From IMG/VR virus record IMGVR_UViG_3300007234_000096, positions 1 to 24,105 of that record: DNA of 24,105 nucleotides; one strand, written 5' to 3'. Origin of the DNA: a virus. The first letter of the stretch is position 1. Each line of letters begins with the position of its first letter. Positions 15,016 through 20,053 of the stretch are shown in pieces. The notes below the pieces were generated by a model. That model searched no databases and was not told where the DNA came from. It saw only the letters and a list, made by a program, of their open reading frames with translations. The translations under genes and the position numbers were made by a program.

Positions 15016-15218
15016 TAATCCTTGTAGCCTCCGCCAGATTCTTTGTACTTCTTGGCCAGCATCTGTGCCTTTCTTGCCGACCACTGACCCGGCCTTCCAC
15101 CCTTATCGCTAGCCTTGATCTGGTTGAACAGCTTCTTCCTGAGTGACGGCTTGGTATAGTTACCAGCCTCATTCACGCTCGACTCTGTTTTACCGCCTTT
15201 AGCGTAGCGTCGTCTCAT
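15015..15218 (-). CDS. Small basic DUF5872-like protein
   Basis: The protein has 67 residues and begins with the same nine residues (MRRRYAKGG) as the 89-aa gene 460 nt downstream. The body, YTKPSLRKKLFNQIKASDKG followed by GRPGQWSARKAQMLAKKYKE and SGGGYKD, is very close to the DUF5872 pattern as I remember it: a short helical domain with K-G-G-x-P-G-Q-W-S-A-R-K-A-Q, found in tailed phages and large eukaryotic DNA viruses. The domain occupies nearly the whole protein. It lies in a run of four short basic proteins. No molecular role is known to me. Confidence 0.85.
   Translation of the reverse strand: MRRRYAKGGKTESSVNEAGNYTKPSLRKKLFNQIKASDKGGRPGQWSARKAQMLAKKYKESGGGYKD
15193..15218 (-). repeat. 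Direct repeat copy B (start of 67-aa gene)
   Basis: These 26 nt encode the start codon and MRRRYAKGG and are identical to 14733-14758 except at one position. Conservation at the DNA level, not only of protein, implies a recent duplication of the gene start or selection on the initiation region. Confidence 0.9.
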
Positions 15219-15225
15219 ATCAAAC

Positions 15226-15903
15226 TCACGCCGGTGCCTGATTGATCCACAGAGACTGGGCAGCGTTGTATGTCAGCACGTCACCGTCCTGTGGATTTGT
15301 TATCAGCACGTCTGTTAACTCGTTAATACTAAGCGGATACGTCGGTCTAACCAATATAATCCCGTTAGTCGCCGCATTAACTACCGCAGCAACTAGGATG
15401 TCCGGGGTAGGGCTAGTTGGCTTGACGTTGGTGAGTGATCCTGCTGATGTGCCGCTGACATACAGAAGATCGCCGTCCTGCCAATTTTCATCGCCGCCCC
15501 GAGTGTCAATACCCCTTACCTTCCCGAAGTACGTGATACGCCCATCAGTATCATTGGCAATAGTCTCGGTTGCCACACCAACCACGTACTCTGGCGGCGT
15601 TGATGGAGAAGCTTGCGCAGGAGCCACGGTGATGCGGCCAGAATTACCTAGCGCACCAGAGAACTGAACAACCGTACCATTGGCAATCTCAGATCCGGTG
15701 TTGTTCCTGACATAGAAATAAAGCTCTTGACCTAGCTCTAGGTTGACCCCGTTGCCGAGATCTAGCTGAAGCGTGTCAGTGTCTTGGTTCCATGTCAGGG
15801 TTCCCTTCCCATTTTCATAGGTCGAGTCGGTATCGAAGGTAACGTAATTCGATAGGAACCCATTGTTCGATCTAACCGGCCCTGAGAATGTTGTTTGGCT
15901 CAT
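15226..15903 (-). CDS. Fibre-like structural protein with FSGPV N-terminal tag
   Basis: The protein has 225 residues from ATG 15903. A TTG nine bases upstream is less likely because the ATG start aligns with the tag of the neighbour. It starts MSQTTFSGPVRSNNGFLSNY. The body contains YFYVRNNTGSEIANGTVVQF, an EYVVGVATETIANDTDGRIT segment, WQDGDLLYVSGTSAGSLT and NGIILVRPTYPLS, a beta-helical or beta-prism-like module common in phage fibre proteins. The end, SINELTDVLITNPQDGDVLT followed by YNAAQSLWIN, is the common attachment repeat of phage fibre proteins. It could be a head fibre, since it lies directly after the capsid operon. The ribosome site is weak. Confidence 0.85.
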   Translation of the reverse strand: MSQTTFSGPVRSNNGFLSNYVTFDTDSTYENGKGTLTWNQDTDTLQLDLGNGVNLELGQELYFYVRNNTGSEIANGTVVQFSGALGNSGRITVAPAQASPSTPPEYVVGVATETIANDTDGRITYFGKVRGIDTRGGDENWQDGDLLYVSGTSAGSLTNVKPTSPTPDILVAAVVNAATNGIILVRPTYPLSINELTDVLITNPQDGDVLTYNAAQSLWINQAPA

Positions 15904-15932
15904 ACCAATCAACCATTACCCGGCGAAGCGGG

Positions 15933-16043
15933 TCAATCTGCTTTCTTTTTGGCTGGCGCTTTCTTGGGCTTTTCCTTGGGAGCTTCTTTTGCTTTCTCCG
16001 CAAGCATTGCCAAGTGCGCCTTAGCCGCTTCTGTAGCCGCCAT
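15933..16043 (-). CDS. 36-residue Ala/Lys-rich peptide
   Basis: A short frame of 36 codons plus TGA begins at ATG 16043, sharing a base with the stop of the upstream gene (TAATG). It reads MAATEAAKAHLAMLAEKAKE, then continues APKEKPKKAPAKKKAD. Twelve Ala and ten Lys give a helix followed by a KP/KA tail like the tails of histone-H1-type or HU-extension proteins. A 5-bp stem (ACCCG/CGGGT) lies just after the stop codon, without a U tract. The coupled start and composition argue for a real gene, though the small size leaves doubt. A DNA-binding or internal-head role is inferred from composition only. Confidence 0.6.
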   Translation of the reverse strand: MAATEAAKAHLAMLAEKAKEAPKEKPKKAPAKKKAD

Positions 16044-16264
16044 TAGCTAAGTGCCGCCGTGCTGATAGCCAGCCATGCGGTGCCGTTGCTAATAACAACA
16101 GCAAACTCGTTATCGCCAGCACCGTTGTCGGTAATAGCGCGAAGCTGCCCTAAGTTAGCCGCTGATGCTGCGGGGAGTTCTGAAGTCAGACTTACAGGAA
16201 TGTCGATAGCCCCATCAAAACCATTGGTTGATACGACTGGGCCTGAAAAAGTAGTAGTACTCAT
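16043..16264 (-). CDS. Small structural protein with FSGPV N-terminal tag
   Basis: The protein has 73 residues. GAGG lies 8 nt before ATG 16264. It starts MSTTTFSGPVVSTNGFDGAI, sharing S-x-T-T-F-S-G-P-V-x-S-x-N-G-F with the 225-aa gene two positions downstream. The rest (SLTSELPAASAANLGQLRAI, then FAVVISNGTAWLAIST) resembles the common end of phage structural proteins, in which a short strand-turn-strand with NGTAW follows a LGQL/ITDNG linker. It is the first gene after the intrinsic terminator behind the capsid gene. It is likely a virion component; a head-surface role is possible. Confidence 0.8.
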   Translation of the reverse strand: MSTTTFSGPVVSTNGFDGAIDIPVSLTSELPAASAANLGQLRAITDNGAGDNEFAVVISNGTAWLAISTAALS

Positions 16265-16346
16265 TGCTAGTTCCTCATATGCGAGTCACGCACCAGTCTG
16301 CATATCGTCCGCTGGGTCGGTCTGATGCGCTAAGTTTTCCCAGTAA

Positions 16347-16376
16347 TACAAGTCTACATCTTATATTAAACTTGTA
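16347..16376. repeat. 7-bp inverted repeat, TACAAGT-N16-ACTTGTA
   Basis: Perfect 7-bp arms (16347-16353 and 16370-16376) flank a 16-nt AT-rich spacer. It lies in the only sizeable intergenic gap, between the capsid terminator and the next gene. It may be a protein-binding site or part of a processed RNA structure. Chance is possible for arms this short. Confidence 0.45.
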
Positions 16377-16403
16377 CTAGGCAATAATATAAAGTCCTTA
16401 AAC

Positions 16404-16429
16404 AAAAAACCCCTCCGAAGAGGGGCTTT
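16404..16429 (-). terminator. Intrinsic terminator after the major capsid gene
   Basis: On the minus strand, AAAG is followed by CCCCTC-TTCG-GAGGGG and then six T. The 6-bp GC stem closes on a stable UUCG tetraloop and extends through flanking A/U pairs. It begins about 10 nt after the capsid stop codon. It probably limits read-through from the highly expressed head genes into the neck and tail genes. Confidence 0.92.
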
Positions 16430-16439
16430 CCTTTTTCGC

Positions 16440-17348
16440 TTAGGACGATCCGGGTGATCCGTAGATACCGAGTGGATCGCTTACACCGAAGCTGTAACGC
16501 TCACGAGCCTTATAACGAACGTTGCCTGTATCAAAGTCACCGTCCATTGACGTAGACATTGAGGTACGCTCGAAGTGCTTCATGCCATTAGGTACATCAG
16601 TGATGATGAACCAAGCGTTATCGTCAGTCAGGTAGTGATTGACTGAGTAACCCTCTGGGATGGAGCCGTTGTTGCGTAGAGCGTTGATGTCGTTGTCAGC
16701 AGTGCCAACGCGGCCATCAGTCTCTAGCAGGCGAGTAGCGACGAACATCAGTGAAGGCGGAACAATCAAACGACGGGGACGTGCTGCGATCAGAAGACCA
16801 CGCTCGTCGGTGTACGCCGCGATGTTAATAACCGCATCTTCCAGCGAGGTTTCGTTCAGATCCGCACCAGTTACTGGACGGTTGGCATTGGTGCCACCGC
16901 TAACCAGAGGGTGTGAGGCGCTGAACAAGGTTACGCCGTCGCCAGAGTTATAGCTGGTGAAACCGTTGTTCAACAGTGCAGCAGCTTTAACTTGCTTGGT
17001 GTATGCCATAGCACGGGCCAATGCCTTGGTATAGCGAGCCGAGAGAGAGTCATAGAGGTTATCCTCAAGAGCTTCTTCGGTGATGCTAAATCCAAGAGCA
17101 ATCGTCTCGTGATCATAGCGTGAGGTGAACGACTCCTGCGCCGAGTCATAGCTGATGGCAGCGCCTTCAGCCTTAACGGGTGCAGCAGCAAAACCAGACA
17201 ACTTCACCTCTTCCTCGAACGAACGCTCTGAGGTTTCGGATTCGTAAATCATGGTGTGTTCATCTTCGTACTTCTCATACTCCAGACCGAACAAAGCGTT
17301 CAGACCGGGGAGAAGCTCTTTCAACATCTGTGCGCGTGAAATAGCCAT
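16440..17348 (-). CDS. Major capsid protein, Mu gpT-like HK97-fold family
   Basis: The protein has 302 residues. It has the best ribosome site of the window (see site at 17358-17365). The N-terminus is a helix (AISRAQMLKELLPGLNALFG), followed by an E-loop-like acidic region (ETSERSFEEEVKLSGFAAAP). The core contains ALGFSITEEALEDNLYDSLS, LFSASHPLVSGGTNANRPVT and LIAARPRRLIVPPSLMFVAT. The order of a Hp-x-x-x-G-x-x-N motif, then a P-x-x-L-I/V-V-P-P strand, is characteristic of Mu-like gpT major head proteins with the HK97 fold. It lies after scaffold and decoration genes and immediately before an intrinsic terminator. Confidence is high for major capsid; the subfamily is from memory. Confidence 0.93.
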   Translation of the reverse strand: MAISRAQMLKELLPGLNALFGLEYEKYEDEHTMIYESETSERSFEEEVKLSGFAAAPVKAEGAAISYDSAQESFTSRYDHETIALGFSITEEALEDNLYDSLSARYTKALARAMAYTKQVKAAALLNNGFTSYNSGDGVTLFSASHPLVSGGTNANRPVTGADLNETSLEDAVINIAAYTDERGLLIAARPRRLIVPPSLMFVATRLLETDGRVGTADNDINALRNNGSIPEGYSVNHYLTDDNAWFIITDVPNGMKHFERTSMSTSMDGDFDTGNVRYKARERYSFGVSDPLGIYGSPGSS

Positions 17349-17357
17349 TAGTAAAAG

Positions 17358-17365
17358 CCTCCCTT
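17358..17365 (-). promoter_or_regulatory. Strong Shine-Dalgarno site of the capsid gene
   Basis: The minus strand reads AAGGGAGG, with the last G nine bases from the capsid ATG. It partly overlaps the stop codon of the preceding gene. This is the longest anti-16S match seen at any start in the window, consistent with high capsid expression. Confidence 0.8.
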
Positions 17366-17951
17366 AGCTTAACGCTGAGCCAGTCGTGGTGTCGTAGACA
17401 TGACCCGCATTAAACTTACAGATCAGGTCGGTGTAAGTGTCACCTACTGCACTGTTAGGGCCGTCAACGAAATCCACAATACGGATTGGCAAGGTGTTGG
17501 TAGCAGCCGCAGTTGACTGGTCTACCGCATTCTTGCTGCGTCCGATTGAAGTTGAGCCTGCTGTCTGCACTACGGCAGCGTTTGCGTTCAGATAATTCTG
17601 ACCACATGCGCCATCTGCCTGCATTCGGAACAGGACGTTGGGGTCAGTAACCACATATGCCTTAGCATCGGTAGCTGCGTTTGACGCAGGCCAATACTGG
17701 CTGTAGGTGGGCTGGCCAGTGGTTGGATCTGTGTAAGAGCAACCTACAAAGATACCAATGGGAGTTAGCGTTGTAGTGCCGGTGTCCTTCTGGACGTGTC
17801 CAGTAACAGCCAACTTAACAAAGTCACCATAAAAGATGCTAGTACCATAGGTAGTAGCTATCGCAATATGCTGGACTTTTCCGGTGAAAGAGCCAGATGC
17901 ACTCAAAGTGCCGACAGGCTCTGCACCGTAGGGGGCAGCGGTTGTAGCCAT
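17364..17951 (-). CDS. Probable capsid decoration / head stabilization protein
   Basis: The protein has 195 residues. GAGGA lies 7 nt before the ATG. It is beta-rich and nearly without long helices: GKVQHIAIATTYGTSIFYGD, then a FVKLAVTGHVQKDTGTTTLT segment, PIGIFVGCSYTDPTTGQPTY and a closing LICKFNAGHVYDTTTGSALS. I recall this family immediately upstream of capsid genes in aquatic phages, annotated as hypothetical or head decoration. The position between the 150-aa protein and the capsid gene fits a decoration protein. The role is inferred from gene order and composition, with no experimental family known to me. Confidence 0.83.
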   Translation of the reverse strand: MATTAAPYGAEPVGTLSASGSFTGKVQHIAIATTYGTSIFYGDFVKLAVTGHVQKDTGTTTLTPIGIFVGCSYTDPTTGQPTYSQYWPASNAATDAKAYVVTDPNVLFRMQADGACGQNYLNANAAVVQTAGSTSIGRSKNAVDQSTAAATNTLPIRIVDFVDGPNSAVGDTYTDLICKFNAGHVYDTTTGSALS

Positions 17952-18000
17952 TGCTTAGTCCTCTACAATAAGATTAACAATGAGGCTGCCACGTTATGCT

Positions 18001-18453
18001 TTAGCCTCGTCCAAACGTCGTTCTAGAAGAGCGCTCTGGATTAAGGAGCGGCATTCTAGGATCGTTTTCACGCAGGAAGTTTTGATCAACCGCCTGCATC
18101 TGTCCGTCAGCACGTTGCTGGTAGTAAGCTTGGCGCTTATCAACAATCTCTTTGGGGCACTTGCATAACAGCAAGCCGCCTACCTCGATATTGCCTTCAA
18201 AGCGAGACCCGACATCTGACATCACCTGAAGCTCAGGATGGTCTTCTTGTCGAACCGGAACCCAGCCCTCTCGGAATTTCTTAGACACGTTAGTGTTGTC
18301 AGCATTTCCAAGTGAAGAGGTACGTATCCAACGGAACACATATCCTTCCTGCTCTTCTGGAACGGGAAGAATGGAAGCCGGTGTCCAGCTATCGCTGGGC
18401 CGTGTATCTGCATCGCGTGACTGCGATGAACGTTTGGTGCGATCTACTGCCAT
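18001..18453 (-). CDS. Conserved head-module protein of unknown function
   Basis: The protein has 150 residues. AAGGGA lies 8 nt before the ATG. The N-terminus is polar and disordered-looking (MAVDRTKRSSQSRDADTRPS). The conserved-looking core is YVFRWIRTSSLGNADNTNVS, then KKFREGWVPVRQEDHPELQV and GSRFEGNIEVGGLLLCKCPK. The end holds a helix (DKRQAYYQQRADGQMQAVDQ) and a Pro/Arg-rich tail. I know this pattern from many phage genomes located between scaffold and capsid, always without assigned function. Possible roles are a minor capsid or scaffold accessory protein. A 49-nt gap to the next gene holds its ribosome site and nothing else notable. Confidence 0.82.
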   Translation of the reverse strand: MAVDRTKRSSQSRDADTRPSDSWTPASILPVPEEQEGYVFRWIRTSSLGNADNTNVSKKFREGWVPVRQEDHPELQVMSDVGSRFEGNIEVGGLLLCKCPKEIVDKRQAYYQQRADGQMQAVDQNFLRENDPRMPLLNPERSSRTTFGRG

Positions 18454-18458
18454 GTCGA

Positions 18459-19457
18459 TTATCCCTTGATCATCTGTGCGGCATACTGTTCGGGAGTGAT
18501 GCCGAGTTTTTTCGCAAGCTTAACTTGCGTTGCAGTCAAGGTAACTCGACGCGGGGTCGAGCCATTGTTGCGAGAGGACGGTGCCACCACAACATATGAG
18601 CCGCCTCGACTGGTTCCGGCTCTAAAGTATTCTGGGAACTTGTCCCTCATGCGACGATCAATTTCGTCGTAATATTCTCTTGAGTTTACAGCAAAACCTT
18701 CCTTTGTCACTAACTTCTCATGAATACCATAAGCCAGTGCGGTCATGTCTTTATGGTCATCAGAACCAAACCAAGGATTCTTGTCATGCCAAGATAGGGC
18801 TTCGTCGGAAGGTTTGGGTATAGCTGGGGCTTGTGGCTGCATCGCTCGCTGCTGGGCAATCATCTGCGCTCGCTGGGCTGCCTGCTGCTGTGCAAAAGCC
18901 CCCTGTTGCATACGCTGTTGATAGCCATGCTCATACTGCTGAGCAGCACGTAGCTCTGCTTGAGCATTGGATAAGCGCTCTTGCGCCTCTAGTGTCTTCT
19001 GGGTATTCCCTTCTTCAAACGCCTGAGTATACGCCGCCTTGGCCGCATCTATCTCCATTTGAGTGCGGGTCTTAAACTGATTGATCAGGTGGGCTTCGCC
19101 ATTCTTGACGATTTCCTGATACTTGCGATTCTCATCAACCAGTTTCCTAGCAGCAGCGATTGCCTCTTGGCTCATACGCTCAGCCGCTTCTCGGCGTCGG
19201 CGCTCTTCGTGCTGTTCATACTTCAGCTTGTTGATTCGCTTTCGAACCTTGTCGCTGTAGTTCTCTAATTCTTCGCCGTCATCAGAGTCGTCAGTAGCAT
19301 CTGCCGCTTTCGGAGGGCGGCGGTCTTCTGGCGGACGATCATCAATGACTTCAATCTCTGGTTGGGATGATACAACCTTACCGTTTTCCTTTTTGAACTC
19401 GGTCTTGACGCCAAAGAACTTATCTTCTGTTGAGCTTGTTTCTGCTGCTTCAGACAT
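18459..19457 (-). CDS. Capsid scaffolding protein
   Basis: The protein has 332 residues. AAGG lies about 10 nt before the ATG, overlapping the end of the co-chaperonin gene. Composition is that of a phage scaffold: acidic, disordered N-terminus (residues 1-70, with EIEVIDDRPPEDRRPP and DATDDSDDGEELENY), then a long helical region about 70-215 with charged and Gln/Ala-rich heptads (RKRINKLKYEQHEERRRREA, AAQQYEHGYQQRMQQGAFAQ), and a basic C-terminus with a possible capsid-binding helix (TATQVKLAKKLGITPEQYAA). It lies between portal and capsid genes as usual. No protease is visible, so maturation may release it without cleavage, or the protease is elsewhere. Confidence 0.87.
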   Translation of the reverse strand: MSEAAETSSTEDKFFGVKTEFKKENGKVVSSQPEIEVIDDRPPEDRRPPKAADATDDSDDGEELENYSDKVRKRINKLKYEQHEERRRREAAERMSQEAIAAARKLVDENRKYQEIVKNGEAHLINQFKTRTQMEIDAAKAAYTQAFEEGNTQKTLEAQERLSNAQAELRAAQQYEHGYQQRMQQGAFAQQQAAQRAQMIAQQRAMQPQAPAIPKPSDEALSWHDKNPWFGSDDHKDMTALAYGIHEKLVTKEGFAVNSREYYDEIDRRMRDKFPEYFRAGTSRGGSYVVVAPSSRNNGSTPRRVTLTATQVKLAKKLGITPEQYAAQMIKG

Positions 19458-19459
19458 AA

Positions 19460-19813
19460 TTACAGTACCTTGCTGATGCCACGGGGGTCTTGAACTACGG
19501 CTTCGACACTATCATCGTTGATGAGCCTAAATTCTTTGCCGTGTATTTTGAAGCGGGTGCCCGAATAGGCTCGCATCATGATGAAGTCGCCCTCTTTGCA
19601 GTATGGGCCTGTTGGGAATCGATTCTCATCTTTGTAGCAATCCGGCCCCATCTTCATAACAAAGCCAACGATTGAACCCACCTCTTCAACGTTCAAGGTC
19701 TCTCTTGCTTTAATAATCCCGCCTTCGGTTTTCTCGTCCGGCTCGGGCAAAGCAACAAGCAACCGATAGCCCTTAGGCTCCGGTAGCTGAGTAGCCTTCT
19801 CAGCGTCAGTCAT
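19460..19813 (-). CDS. Phage-encoded GroES-like co-chaperonin
   Basis: The protein has 117 residues. AGGAG lies 6 nt before the ATG. The Cpn10 fold is recognisable: PEPKGYRLLVALPEPDEKTE (residues 11-30), then GGIIKA at 31-36 at the place of the GroEL-binding mobile loop, VGSIVGFVMKMGPDCY in the barrel core, KEGDFIMMRAYSGTRFKIHG and a FRLINDDSVEAVV end. It is about 20 residues longer than GroES, with an insertion before the KEGD strand (KDENRFPTGPYC). Like T4 gp31, it would act with host GroEL to fold the capsid protein, and it lies next to portal and scaffold. The mobile-loop tripeptide IIK differs from the usual IVL. The partner and substrate are inferred. Confidence 0.88.
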   Translation of the reverse strand: MTDAEKATQLPEPKGYRLLVALPEPDEKTEGGIIKARETLNVEEVGSIVGFVMKMGPDCYKDENRFPTGPYCKEGDFIMMRAYSGTRFKIHGKEFRLINDDSVEAVVQDPRGISKVL

Positions 19814-19855
19814 ATTTTCTCCTGCATCGCGTCTAGGGCCGCGAAGTTGCCCGTG

Positions 19856-20053
19856 TTATTCCTTTGATCCCCTCTCGTCTAAATCAAGAAGTTCTCGTTC
19901 TGCGAGGGCCAGTCCATATATAAGTCCACTTCTATACTTATAGTCACCAAAATCCTCACAAGCACCACTCGCCATAGAATCTGTAACATCGTTCATCAAT
20001 GCACGTATCTTAACTTGTAATGCTTTTAACATGTTGTCATTAGCCTTAATCAT
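19856..20053 (-). CDS. Small helical phage protein
   Basis: The protein has 65 residues from ATG 20053, chosen because GAGG lies 7 nt upstream and the start overlaps the portal stop by 8 nt. A longer frame upstream lies wholly inside the portal gene. The core NMLKALQVKIRALMNDVTDS followed by ASGACEDFGDYKYRSGLIYG and LALAERELLDLDE resembles small two-helix proteins found beside portal genes in several phages (the x-G-x-x-x-x-x-[FY]-x-x-Y-x-x-x-x-G-x-[IV]-x-G-L pattern). The function is not known. A portal or packaging accessory role is inferred from coupling with the portal gene. Confidence 0.8.
   Translation of the reverse strand: MIKANDNMLKALQVKIRALMNDVTDSMASGACEDFGDYKYRSGLIYGLALAERELLDLDERGSKE

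Noticed and set aside
15242-15667. 141-codon plus-strand ORF
   Set aside because: It lies opposite the conserved fibre-like gene and shows the composition of an antisense shadow.
15904-15912. TTG start for the 225-aa fibre-like gene
   Set aside because: ATG 15903 gives an N-terminus aligned with the paralogous tag of the 73-aa protein.
16340-16400. Sigma-70 promoter upstream of the 73-aa gene (TATAAG with TTATTG)
   Set aside because: The -35 match is poor and spacing is marginal; AT-rich sequence alone explains the -10-like hexamers.
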